Positions 19,982-29,116 of a stretch of 52,723 bases of DNA are shown one piece after another (within the stretch, counting starts at the first letter, position 1; every line of letters starts with the position of its first letter). Source of the stretch: Bacillota bacterium. Lineage in GTDB: Bacteria > Bacillota_I > Bacilli_A > Erysipelotrichales > Erysipelotrichaceae. A program made the position numbers and the translations under genes. The stretch spans positions 1 to 52,723 of the forward strand of contig JAJZTY010000002.1 of NCBI GenBank assembly GCA_021847325.1. Reading direction: 5' to 3'. The notes under the pieces are model-generated. The model worked only from the letters and a program-made list of their open reading frames with translations. It did no database searches and was not told the DNA's origin.

Positions 19982-21283
19982 ATGATTTATTCATCGTCCT
20001 CACGCAAAGGGAATTCAGTTATACTTTGGGTGAGGACTTTATTGATGATCTCAGATAACCTGGCGATCCCCCTCGCCAAAGTCGCGACACATTCTTTCTC
20101 AAAGATGGTGGATCCTTCGAAGTTGTCCATTCAAAGAATTTTCGTTGCCTATTGGACGTCGTTTCTGCTGGACCCTGAAGTGGTTCATCGTGGTTTACGC
20201 CCTGTGATCGTCAAAGAAGTTCAAAAAATGATGGCCTGCGGAACCCTCGACGCCGGTTTCAAAATCTATGAATGCCCAAACTGTAAGAAAACGCACGTCA
20301 TCTGTTATACCTGTAAAAGTCGCTTCTGTAATGCCTGTGGCGTCAAGTATGCCCATCTTCGTGCCTACTCTATTTCAGCCTCGACGCTCGATGTCCCGCA
20401 TCGCCATGTCGTTTTTACCATCGATCACTGCTTACGGGATTATTTCAGAAGAGATCGTGATCTCCTCCATGTCTTGTTTGAAGCCGTCAAGGATACCCTC
20501 TTCTATACGTTTGATCGGATGAACGGAAAAAAACATACCTTCAAACCTGGCTTCATTCTCACGCTCCATACCTTCGGTCGAGCGCTGAATTGGAACCCCC
20601 ACATTCACTGTCTCCTTACCGAAGGCGGGATGAATGAAGACCAGATCTATAAACCCATCTCCTACATCAACTATGAGGTGCTTCGCAAATCCTTCATGAA
20701 ATGTCTGTTGGACAAGATGAAGGCCTTCTATGCCAATCAACCCGCTGTGCTGAGTGAGCTCAAGCAACGGATCAATCAAATTTATCGCGACTATACCGAT
20801 GGTTTTTATGTCCATGCGCCGGCGATGGAACAGAAGAATGGCAAGGATGCGGTTACGGCATACATCATCCGCTATGCTGGTCGACCCGTCATGGCTCAAA
20901 GTCGGATCCTTGCGCTTGATCGTTCGAATCGGATGATCACCTACTTCTATGAAGACCATAAAACAGAGGAGCGCATCGAAGTGACGGAGCCTGTCTTCAC
21001 GTTCATGAAGAAGCTCATCGTTCACATCCCAGAATCTCAATTCAAGATGATTCGCTACTATGGGCTTTATGCCAGCTGTCAAACACAACACAAGCCGACT
21101 GTGAAAGCCCTGCTTAAATCATGTCTAAGCACGCTTCGTAAACACCTTCCCTATCGGCAAAGTCTGATTTCAACCTTTGACACCGACCCTTTGCTTTGTG
21201 ATTGTGGTCATTATATGGAATATATTGGTTTCTGGGTTCCCCCCTCGAAAAGAAATGGAGGTTTTGCTTATGACTCATCCTAA
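19982..21283 (+). CDS. tnpA: IS91 family (HUH/Y2) transposase
   Basis: Translation identical to 9463-10764. Confidence 0.92.
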   Translation: MIYSSSSRKGNSVILWVRTLLMISDNLAIPLAKVATHSFSKMVDPSKLSIQRIFVAYWTSFLLDPEVVHRGLRPVIVKEVQKMMACGTLDAGFKIYECPNCKKTHVICYTCKSRFCNACGVKYAHLRAYSISASTLDVPHRHVVFTIDHCLRDYFRRDRDLLHVLFEAVKDTLFYTFDRMNGKKHTFKPGFILTLHTFGRALNWNPHIHCLLTEGGMNEDQIYKPISYINYEVLRKSFMKCLLDKMKAFYANQPAVLSELKQRINQIYRDYTDGFYVHAPAMEQKNGKDAVTAYIIRYAGRPVMAQSRILALDRSNRMITYFYEDHKTEERIEVTEPVFTFMKKLIVHIPESQFKMIRYYGLYASCQTQHKPTVKALLKSCLSTLRKHLPYRQSLISTFDTDPLLCDCGHYMEYIGFWVPPSKRNGGFAYDSS

Positions 21284-21473
21284 GCATACACATGATGATT
21301 CCGCTGGAGATCGCTTGATTGACATGAAATGCACGCATTGTGGCTATGAAGAAAAAATGCCTGCTTGGTGTTATGGCGAAGAAGCGGACTACCTAATCGA
21401 TATTGGGAATCCGGAACCCCAGCGTTGGCAATGTCCTAAATGTTATAACGAAACGCTTTGTCGAAAACCATAG
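21270..21473 (+). CDS. Small zinc-ribbon protein encoded within the IS (67 aa)
   Basis: Identical to 10751-10954. Confidence 0.6.
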   Translation: MTHPKHTHDDSAGDRLIDMKCTHCGYEEKMPAWCYGEEADYLIDIGNPEPQRWQCPKCYNETLCRKP

Positions 21474-21583
21474 CGCTTATATACATCGCCTTCATCTTTC
21501 AATCTCATTTACTTTTTGAGTGCGTTCACATCAGCGCTTCTTTTAATTTGTTTTCTGAGATTTAGAGAACTTTCCTATAAGAT

Positions 21584-21609
21584 AAAAAATGTCACAAATT
21601 GTGACATTA
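21584..21609 (-). terminator. Intrinsic terminator of murQ, abutting the IS right end
   Basis: Minus strand ATGTCACA-ATT-TGTGACAT followed by TTTTTT. Confidence 0.75.
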
Positions 21610-22506
21610 TTTTAATTTAAGTGCTTTAGATACAAAGCCATTCGCTCTTTCGAGTTTGTTCATCGCATCAGATGCGGAACAGTTCTTTTTAATCATGACA
21701 ATCGCAACTTTTACTTTTAGATTCGCATCGTATAGTGCTGTATGTGCTGTTTTCTCATTAACACCTGTTGCTTGCATAATAATTCGTTTAGCACGATCAA
21801 TTAACTTTATATTACTTGGATTTAAATCTACCATTAAGTTCCCATACACTTTACCCATTTGTACCATGGATGCGGTAGATAACATATTTAATACCATCTT
21901 TGTCGCAGTTCCTGCTTTTAAACGTGTTGAACCTGTCAAGACTTCAGGACCCACTTCGACATCGATCCCAACATCACTGACCTTCGATAACATGGAATCA
22001 GGATTACATGAAATTGAAATGGTATGTGCCCCAATACTCTTAGCGTATTTTAAACCACTAATAACATACGGTGTTCTTCCACTTGCGGCGATTCCTACTG
22101 CCACATCTTTAGAGGTGAACTTAAGTGCTTTGAGTTCTTCGATGATTAATGTCTCAGAGTCTTCTGCTCCTTCAACGGCTGATTTAACTGCGCTATTCCC
22201 TCCCGCAATCAACGCAATAAATTCATCTGTTGTGGAAAAGGTTGGGGGACATTCTGATGCGTCTAGAATTCCTAAACGTCCACTTGTGCCAGCCCCAAAA
22301 TAAATCACTCTTCCTTTCACATTAAGCTGTTTAACAATGATCTCAATCGCATGCGCAATTTTTGGAAGTTCCTTATTCACTGCTAAAGCGACTTTTTGGT
22401 CTTCTTCGTTCATAATTTGAACGATTTCAAGAGGACTAAGTTCATCTAGTTTGAGTGTATTCGGATTCGGTTTCTCTGTTACGAGTTGTTCAATGTGTTC
22501 TGTCAT
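21607..22506 (-). CDS. murQ: N-acetylmuramic acid 6-phosphate etherase
   Basis: GRVIYFGAGTSGRLGILDASECPPTF and TGSTRLKAGTATKMVLNMLSTASMV, characteristic of MurQ. Confidence 0.95.
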   Translation of the reverse strand: MTEHIEQLVTEKPNPNTLKLDELSPLEIVQIMNEEDQKVALAVNKELPKIAHAIEIIVKQLNVKGRVIYFGAGTSGRLGILDASECPPTFSTTDEFIALIAGGNSAVKSAVEGAEDSETLIIEELKALKFTSKDVAVGIAASGRTPYVISGLKYAKSIGAHTISISCNPDSMLSKVSDVGIDVEVGPEVLTGSTRLKAGTATKMVLNMLSTASMVQMGKVYGNLMVDLNPSNIKLIDRAKRIIMQATGVNEKTAHTALYDANLKVKVAIVMIKKNCSASDAMNKLERANGFVSKALKLK

Positions 22507-22528
22507 ACCTCTATTTTACATCAAAAGA

Positions 22529-22551
22529 AAAAAGGCATTACGCCTTTTTAA
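22529..22551 (-). terminator. Intrinsic terminator/attenuator upstream of murQ
   Basis: AAAAAGGC-ATTAC-GCCTTTTT symmetric hairpin between PTS IIA and murQ. Confidence 0.65.
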
Positions 22552-22863
22552 CTATTTTGCCAATTTTTTGTACAATTCAATAAATTCAAGAGCCATTAAC
22601 TTCAATACTTCAGCACTCATAACTTGGTCTTCCGCATGAATTAATAAGATATTCGCTCCTGGATCTTCTCCACCAGCGAATTTTTGAATAAGCTCCGCAT
22701 GTACATGGTGAGCCTCAACGAAGTCTGTATCACCTTGTTTAATCAAAGCTTCAGCTTCTTCGAAATTCCCTTGTTTTGCAGCTTGTAGTGCTTCTACATA
22801 TGAAGAACGAGCGGATCCTGCAGCCGCAATAATTTGAAAACTAACGAGTTCTAGACCTTCCAT
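22552..22863 (-). CDS. PTS lactose/cellobiose family IIA component
   Basis: IIAAAGSARSSYVEALQAAKQGNFEEAEALIKQGD...AHHVHAELIQ...LLIHAEDQVMSAE is the EIIA-Lac/Chb motif. Confidence 0.93.
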   Translation of the reverse strand: MEGLELVSFQIIAAAGSARSSYVEALQAAKQGNFEEAEALIKQGDTDFVEAHHVHAELIQKFAGGEDPGANILLIHAEDQVMSAEVLKLMALEFIELYKKLAK

Positions 22864-22865
22864 GT

Positions 22866-23969
22866 TTACTCCTTTATTTTAAATGGATACTGTTTATATT
22901 TTACTTGATTTAATAGTCGTTTACAAGTAGGCTTAACCATCCCAACCACATTCGCAACCGGACTAGGATGTAAATCTTCAAGTGCTATTTGAACTTCTGC
23001 TTCATAACGATTTGATCGAATATTATCTAAGGTAATACTTAAATAAGGTCGTGCAATTGTATTTTTAGGTGGAACACTTACTTTCTTACGTGTTTGAGTT
23101 GCACGAAGTAGTAAACGAGGTTGATCAGGTCTTGACCAAAGAATTGTTTCAGTAAGAACTTTACGTTGATTTACATCTAAATCCTTATCTAACCACGCTT
23201 CTAATTCCACATAATCACATTTAGCCGCATCACTTACCGCTTTTAATGAATCATAATCCGGCATACTATCCCCAAATAAAATCATATCAAATACACCAGT
23301 ATTACGTAATTCACTAAACGCAATGTGAGGTGGACAATAACGATGTTCCTCAACAGTTGGTATACCATCCCCACTCGTATTTAAATCACTTGGCGATGTT
23401 TGTGATGTAATGAAAACTCCATTTCCTACCCCAAAATCATTGAGTAAATCTGCTGTAAATACCGCATCATCAAAATCCAATCCCGTTTCATTTCTTGGAT
23501 AGAAATTATGACAAGCACGATAATTCTTTATATTTCCTCTTTCATTAATCTTTTCGATGGTCTCTATCAAATGTCCATCATTACTCGTATTATCTTCAAT
23601 GACGAGTCCAAATGGATTATTGGTTAATCGAACAATCTCTTCAATCGCAAACCCACCATCTAAACGAATGACATCAATGTTTAAATCCACAATCGGTTTT
23701 ACATTATCCACTTCTGCCCCAATGCGAGTGAAAACATCTAAGTTCAAATCCGCATGTACTTTCATCCCTAATTCACGAGTTAAATTAAATAATTTTAAAA
23801 ATCCTTCACTTAATAATTCATCTGTTCTCTCAAAACCAAGTGCACCCAATTGTATGGATGTAAATACACGAGTATAACCTAAGGATGATGCTAGAACGAG
23901 TTGTTTCTTTATCGTTTCAAAGTCATAAAAATCAGGATATACACTTAAACCAATCTCTACTTTACGCAT
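22866..23969 (-). CDS. mupG: MupG/DUF871 family protein (6-phospho-N-acetylmuramidase-like)
   Basis: KVEIGLSVYPDFYDFETIKKQLVLASSLGYTRVFTSIQLG, N-terminal TIM-like plus C-terminal domain typical of DUF871; neighbour of murQ. Confidence 0.85.
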   Translation of the reverse strand: MRKVEIGLSVYPDFYDFETIKKQLVLASSLGYTRVFTSIQLGALGFERTDELLSEGFLKLFNLTRELGMKVHADLNLDVFTRIGAEVDNVKPIVDLNIDVIRLDGGFAIEEIVRLTNNPFGLVIEDNTSNDGHLIETIEKINERGNIKNYRACHNFYPRNETGLDFDDAVFTADLLNDFGVGNGVFITSQTSPSDLNTSGDGIPTVEEHRYCPPHIAFSELRNTGVFDMILFGDSMPDYDSLKAVSDAAKCDYVELEAWLDKDLDVNQRKVLTETILWSRPDQPRLLLRATQTRKKVSVPPKNTIARPYLSITLDNIRSNRYEAEVQIALEDLHPSPVANVVGMVKPTCKRLLNQVKYKQYPFKIKE

Positions 23970-23980
23970 ATTGCCTCCAT

Positions 23981-25345
23981 TTACCACCCATATTTGTCTA
24001 CACCCCATTTTTCTTCAACTAATTCTTGTTTCACATAGATTAATGTATTATCTTTAACATCTCTCTGTAAAACAACACCACTTCCAACTACACTATACGC
24101 ACCTACTTTAACCCCTGGCATCAATAAAGCAGATACACCGGTACGACAATAATCCCCTAAGTAACTTGCATTCGCATAGTTATTCGGAAGTTCTTTACGC
24201 CCACGAACATAATGCGCACTGAGTTGATCATCAAAACGCAATGTGCCAGATGTTGTGCCTGCTCCTAAATCTGTATTCTCCCCAATCAATCCATAGTATT
24301 CACCATAATGAACACAATAAACATGATCGAGTGTAACACCGGATAAGAATTCAAATCCCTGATCAAACTTATTACGATTTCCAATCACTGAATGTGAATG
24401 AACTTTACAGTGATTGTATAAGGTACATTCATCCCCGATAACTGTATTTCCTTCTAAGATAACCCCATTCTCAACGATTGTATTATCCCCTACAATAATA
24501 TTTCCTCTCACCCAAACATTATGACCAATACGACTGTTCTTCCCTAGTTTCACAAATCCTTCAATTCGAGCTGTATCTTCAATGAGTGAGTTTTCCCCAA
24601 AACTATTTTTAGTGAGTTCTATACATAATTTATGTGCCATATAAGCATTCGCTTCTAAGACATGCCATGGTTTATCACAATCAAAGATGGGTTCTTTGGA
24701 TATAACAGACTTAAGTATTTTCCCTTCCTTAATAATTTCATTCAATGATTCTTCAATGAATGATTCAAATGGAGAGCCTACTCCTACTTTTAATTGAGTA
24801 AATCGGTTTGGATTATGTTCAGCGGTAAACAAGAAATCACGATCACAGGTAAATCCTACCATTTGATGTGTCATATCATTTCCACGTTGATGAGCCCCAA
24901 ACTGTTTTATAACATCATGATCTAATTGACATGCGATCCAGTTGGTTGGATGTTCACGCAATGGACTAATAAGTACTGTATAACTGGACGCATTCTTTAA
25001 GAATGGAATTAAATCTTCTTTTTGAACTAAACAATCTCCAAATAGAACACAAATATCATTTCCATTAATCTTTTCCATTCCAAACACAAAACTCTCAGCG
25101 CTACCTTTCGTCTGAGTTAGTTCTATGATCTCAACTTGTTTAACTGTCTTAAAATAGGATCGAATGGGATCCGTATGTGTTTTAGAAACTATGACAATAT
25201 GCTCAATTCCTGCTTCAAGACATGTTTCAACAGTATGTGCTAAGAGTGGCTTATTCACAATCGGAAACATGCATTTATTACGTGTACTCTGGTATGGCCA
25301 AAACTTTAAACCTTCCCCCGCCGCAAGAATGATCACTTCTCTCAT
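23981..25345 (-). CDS. Sugar-phosphate nucleotidyltransferase with C-terminal left-handed beta-helix (GlmU/MurU-like architecture)
   Basis: N-terminal EVIILAAGEGLKFWPYQSTRNKCMFPIVNKPLLAHTVE; C-terminal hexapeptide repeats (ILEGNTVIGDECTLYNHCKVHSHSVIG). Confidence 0.8.
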   Translation of the reverse strand: MREVIILAAGEGLKFWPYQSTRNKCMFPIVNKPLLAHTVETCLEAGIEHIVIVSKTHTDPIRSYFKTVKQVEIIELTQTKGSAESFVFGMEKINGNDICVLFGDCLVQKEDLIPFLKNASSYTVLISPLREHPTNWIACQLDHDVIKQFGAHQRGNDMTHQMVGFTCDRDFLFTAEHNPNRFTQLKVGVGSPFESFIEESLNEIIKEGKILKSVISKEPIFDCDKPWHVLEANAYMAHKLCIELTKNSFGENSLIEDTARIEGFVKLGKNSRIGHNVWVRGNIIVGDNTIVENGVILEGNTVIGDECTLYNHCKVHSHSVIGNRNKFDQGFEFLSGVTLDHVYCVHYGEYYGLIGENTDLGAGTTSGTLRFDDQLSAHYVRGRKELPNNYANASYLGDYCRTGVSALLMPGVKVGAYSVVGSGVVLQRDVKDNTLIYVKQELVEEKWGVDKYGW

Positions 25346-25356
25346 AGTTCCTCCTC

Positions 25357-26649
25357 TTATAAACCTACACGTTTATAAATTGAATCCACTTCTTTTAAGT
25401 AAAATTCTAAGGTAAAACACGATTCTATTTCTTCATGATTTAAATATGCTTGAACATCTTTATGATTCAATAATAACATTTTAAAGTCGACTTGTTGATT
25501 CCAAGCTTGCATCGCAATCGGTTGGATTAAATCATAGGCATTTTCACGACTGATGTTCTTATGTTCAATCACATAGGTCATCACACGTTGGGCAAAGATG
25601 ACCCCATGCGTTATTTCTATATTACGACGTACATTCTCTTCAAATACGGTTAAGTTATCAACTAATCGAGTTAATCGATTTAACATGTAATCCAGTAGAA
25701 TGGTCGCATCAGGTAAAATGATTCTTTCGACGGATGAGTGAGAGATATCTCTCTCATGCCATAAAGCGATATCTTCAAAGCTCGTACTCATATAGCCTCT
25801 AAGAACTCTTGATAATCCACAGATATTCTCAAATGAAATTGGATTACGCTTATGTGGCATTGCGCTCGAACCCTTCTGTTTACTTGAGAATCCTTCTTCT
25901 ACTTCACGTACTTCAGTTCTTTGTAAGTGTCTAAACTCTAAACTGATTTTCTCACACGTTGCGCCTATTAGAGCTAACACACTTAAGTAATATGCATGGC
26001 GATCACGTTGTAAAACTTGTGTGGATATCATAGATTTATTTAAACCTACTATCTCACAAACACGATCTTGTAGATCAACGCCTGTATACAAACAGTTCCC
26101 GACTGCACCACTAATCTTACCTACTTCAAGTTCAGAGGATGCCAATTCAAATCGATTGATTTGACGATTGAGTTCATCCACCCATAACGCAAACTTTAAC
26201 CCAAAACTGGTAATTTCCGCATGGACTCCATGCGTTCTTCCCATACATGGTAAATCTTTATATTGGAGTGCTTTTTTCTTTAATACACTAAGTAATTTAT
26301 CTAAATCATCACGTAAGATCTTATTCACTTCTTTGATAATTAATCCCTGAGCTGTATCCACCACATCCGTCGATGTTAAGCCATAATGAATCCAACGTTT
26401 TTCTTCACCCAATGTCTCACTCACAGCACGTGTAAATGCGACAACATCATGTTTCGTATCTTCTTCTATTTCATAGATACGATCAATATTAAAGGATGCC
26501 TTTCTTAAAGCTTCCATTTCGTTATGTGTAATCATACCTTGTTCATGGTAAACTTCACACACCGCAAGTTCAACCTTAAGCCATTGATTGAATTTAGCCT
26601 TATCTTCCCAGAGCTCTGTCATTACAGGCCTTGAATAGCGTTTTATCAT
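25357..26649 (-). CDS. purB: Adenylosuccinate lyase
   Basis: SSAMPHKRNPISFENICGLSR signature; HYGLTSTDVVDTAQ. Confidence 0.92.
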   Translation of the reverse strand: MIKRYSRPVMTELWEDKAKFNQWLKVELAVCEVYHEQGMITHNEMEALRKASFNIDRIYEIEEDTKHDVVAFTRAVSETLGEEKRWIHYGLTSTDVVDTAQGLIIKEVNKILRDDLDKLLSVLKKKALQYKDLPCMGRTHGVHAEITSFGLKFALWVDELNRQINRFELASSELEVGKISGAVGNCLYTGVDLQDRVCEIVGLNKSMISTQVLQRDRHAYYLSVLALIGATCEKISLEFRHLQRTEVREVEEGFSSKQKGSSAMPHKRNPISFENICGLSRVLRGYMSTSFEDIALWHERDISHSSVERIILPDATILLDYMLNRLTRLVDNLTVFEENVRRNIEITHGVIFAQRVMTYVIEHKNISRENAYDLIQPIAMQAWNQQVDFKMLLLNHKDVQAYLNHEEIESCFTLEFYLKEVDSIYKRVGL

Positions 26650-26695
26650 CTCGTTCTCCCTTTTATTTCAGTCAAGTATCGGTTAAACTTTAACC

Positions 26696-27295
26696 ATGAA
26701 TGTTCGAATAAATTGTAACACAAGCCATACCATTATCATCAAAAAATCCGAGTTTATTACCGAACTCTATCGTGTTTTTTCAGTCGATGAGTTTAACACA
26801 ATTTTAAAGGACGCAAAGAAGAGACACCCTAAGGCAACGCATATCTGTACGGCTTATCGTATCCAACAATTTGAGAAAAGTAACGATGATGGAGAACCGA
26901 GTGGTAGCGCTGGTTTACCTATGTTAGAGGTTCTACGTAAACAAAGTATTATAGATGTTTGTGCACTTGTGATTCGTTACTATGGTGGAATTCAACTCGG
27001 TGCTGGCGGATTAACTCGTGCTTATAGTGGTTCTGTCGCTCAAGCCCTAGAAACAGTTAAATTAAATCCAATCATGGATATGTTAGATACCATCATTGAG
27101 TTTCCTATACCATTTACAGATATTATCCTTAATCGTTTAAAGGATATTGAGATACTGAATAAATCATTTACCAATCATGTTCAGTTAACCATTCGATCCA
27201 TCAATGATGATTATCTTTTAGACCTAAAAGAAATCACTCGCGGTCAGTTAACTGTCTTATCACAAACAATAAATGAAGTAGAAAGAAAGCTTTGA
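26696..27295 (+). CDS. YigZ/IMPACT family protein
   Basis: KSEFITELYRV, DDGEPSGSAGLPMLEVL, VCALVIRYYGGIQLGAGGLTRAYS. Confidence 0.93.
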   Translation: MNVRINCNTSHTIIIKKSEFITELYRVFSVDEFNTILKDAKKRHPKATHICTAYRIQQFEKSNDDGEPSGSAGLPMLEVLRKQSIIDVCALVIRYYGGIQLGAGGLTRAYSGSVAQALETVKLNPIMDMLDTIIEFPIPFTDIILNRLKDIEILNKSFTNHVQLTIRSINDDYLLDLKEITRGQLTVLSQTINEVERKL

Positions 27296-27331
27296 TTAAT
27301 TGTTATACAATGTATTACAGAGGTGATCAAA

Positions 27332-27640
27332 ATGAGTATAAGTTTTAGAATAACACCAGAAGAAGAAGTTCAAATTCGCAATTACGCTCAATTCAAAGGT
27401 GTAAGTATTAGTACACTAATTAAAGAAGCTGGATCCACATCAAGCAAAATTAATCTATTATTGGATAGAGAAGCACTTAGTTAATAAAGACCCACGTTCA
27501 ACCGGAAAACATTAACCGCTAATTATTCAGGTTCATGGAGATATCGAGTTGGAGACTACCGTTTAATTGCGGAAATAATGGATGAAGTATTAATTTTACA
27601 CTTACTTATGGTTTCACATAGAAGTCAATCTTATCGATAA
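27332..27640 (+). pseudogene. Decayed RelB/RelE-type toxin-antitoxin remnant
   Basis: MSISFRITPEEEVQIRNYAQFKGVSISTLIKEA resembles a RelB/DUF6290 RHH antitoxin and is truncated. Downstream out-of-frame residues (DPRSTG..LTANYSGSWRYRVGDYRLIAEIMDEVLILHLLMVSHRSQSYR) match a RelE C-terminus with no intact ORF. Confidence 0.75.
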
Positions 27641-27664
27641 AAAAGACGAAATGATTCGTCTTTT
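27641..27664. terminator. Bidirectional intrinsic terminator
   Basis: AAAAGACGAA-ATGA-TTCGTCTTTT. Confidence 0.75.
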
Positions 27665-27675
27665 CTTTTCATTTC

Positions 27676-28563
27676 CTATTTTTTCTTTTCCCATATCGTA
27701 TGTGATTGATACGGAAACATTCCAATCGAATAATAGAATGGTTGATTGGATCCTACAAAAACTCGTTTAGCACCTTCAATAAATACTCGTTTAACCCCTT
27801 CATAGACAAGTGCTTTTGCGAGTCCAAGTCCTCTACATTCAGGAATTGTCGCAAGTGGTTCGATTAATCCGAAATCAAGTTGTTTATCATACCATAATCC
27901 ACAATAAGAGACATAATGACCTTCAGAATTCACAATCGCTAACTTTAATGATAAATCGACATTCTCTCTTAACATCTCTGAATCTGCTTGTCTTTTTTGG
28001 TTATCATCATACACGAGTGGTCCTTCTCCATTCATCTCGTGATTAAATCCTTTCCATAAACAATTTAAATATTCATAAGGATTATACTCTTCTAACATAG
28101 AAATTAATTTATAACCATCTGGCAACGTGTAATTTAAATCATTATTCCCCTTATAAAATACCGCATCATGTTCAGCTTTTGAAGAAGCGATAAACCCATT
28201 TGAATATGCAATTTTTTGAAATGCATCATCTGTTTGAGGTATCACAACTTTCACAAGTCCATTTACACAATAATTCTCATCTACAATCTGAATCATTTCA
28301 TTTTTTAAATATTCATATTCTGGCAAAGTTATACAATAAGCTGTATCCAGTACCGTATCATACGTGACCAATCCTACTATATTATCTTGATCTTCCCATA
28401 ATTGAATCTTGTATAGGTTGTGTTGATCTAGCCAACCATGTGTGATCATCCAATCCCATTGTGCATAAACAAACTCACAATATCCTCGTTGGATGAGAAA
28501 GTCTCTTACTCCTTTATAATCTTCAGTTATTCCTGCTTTATTGATATAGGGTCTTGTTTTTAT
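27676..28563 (-). CDS. GNAT family N-acetyltransferase; coding appears to extend upstream of the first ATG (28449)
   Basis: C-terminal GLIEPLATIPECRGLGLAKALVYEGVKR is GNAT. In-frame upstream residues (KTRPYINKAGITEDYKGVRDFLIQRGYCEFVYAQWDW) resemble the family N-terminus but lack an ATG/GTG/TTG. Confidence 0.7.
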   Translation of the reverse strand: MKTRPYINKAGITEDYKGVRDFLIQRGYCEFVYAQWDWMITHGWLDQHNLYKIQLWEDQDNIVGLVTYDTVLDTAYCITLPEYEYLKNEMIQIVDENYCVNGLVKVVIPQTDDAFQKIAYSNGFIASSKAEHDAVFYKGNNDLNYTLPDGYKLISMLEEYNPYEYLNCLWKGFNHEMNGEGPLVYDDNQKRQADSEMLRENVDLSLKLAIVNSEGHYVSYCGLWYDKQLDFGLIEPLATIPECRGLGLAKALVYEGVKRVFIEGAKRVFVGSNQPFYYSIGMFPYQSHTIWEKKK

Positions 28564-29030
28564 GATGTCTCCATATCATTTAGATTAAACATGAGTTGGA
28601 ATAATACCTTTTTGAGTGTATCTAAGTCCTTTTCTTCAATATTTTTAAAGAATGAGTCCATAAATTTAATTGAAGTTGGAATGAGTTTGTCCCATATTAA
28701 CTTAGATTCTGGTGTCGACTTAATTCTTAATGCTCGAGCATCTTTTGGGTCTTTTGCGATATCAATCATGTTCTTTTCTTTTAACTTAAGCGCAACTTGT
28801 TTAACATTTTGATAAGAACTACCCATTTCTTGTGACAATTCATTTAAAGTAGGCGCAGATTCAAACATCGTATCGAGTATCACCATTAAGAACCATTGTT
28901 TAGAAGTTAAATCAAATTCTTTCAATGCTTTATCCAATTGAGTATCTAATTTTATAGCAGTTATTAATAATGCCCCAAATGAAAATTGTTTAGAGTCCAT
29001 CATTTCAGCTTTTTCATAGTTTATATTCAT
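28560..29030 (-). CDS. MarR family transcriptional regulator
   Basis: LTSKQWFLMVILDTMFESAPTLNELSQEMGSSYQNVKQVALKLKEKNMIDIAKDPKDARALRIKST is a winged-helix MarR pattern. Confidence 0.88.
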   Translation of the reverse strand: MNINYEKAEMMDSKQFSFGALLITAIKLDTQLDKALKEFDLTSKQWFLMVILDTMFESAPTLNELSQEMGSSYQNVKQVALKLKEKNMIDIAKDPKDARALRIKSTPESKLIWDKLIPTSIKFMDSFFKNIEEKDLDTLKKVLFQLMFNLNDMETS

Positions 29031-29045
29031 AAATACCTCTTTCTA

Positions 29046-29086
29046 TTGACATAATATGTTACCTACCTTATTATATAACATGTTAT
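29046..29086 (+). promoter_or_regulatory. Promoter with abutting palindromic operator (likely MarR site)
   Basis: TTGACA (29046-29051), 17 nt, TATTAT (29069-29074), then palindrome ATAACATGTTAT (29075-29086). A related ACATAATATGTTAC lies just upstream. Confidence 0.6.
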
Positions 29087-29116
29087 GTATATACACAATC
29101 TATTTAAGAGATTACG

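Larger units (their letters stand above)
19925..21589 (+). mobile_element. IS91-family insertion sequence, copy 2 (1665 bp)
   Basis: Direct repeat of 9406-11070. Confidence 0.93.

Noticed and set aside
9401-21595. Target-site duplication flanking the composite
   Set aside because: Only TAAAAAA is shared at the outer ends, and it is present at both ends of each IS copy, so a TSD cannot be distinguished from IS sequence. IS91-family elements also usually do not make TSDs.
21656-22303. 215-aa plus-strand ORF antisense to murQ
   Set aside because: Shadow ORF of murQ; no independent start signals or domain.
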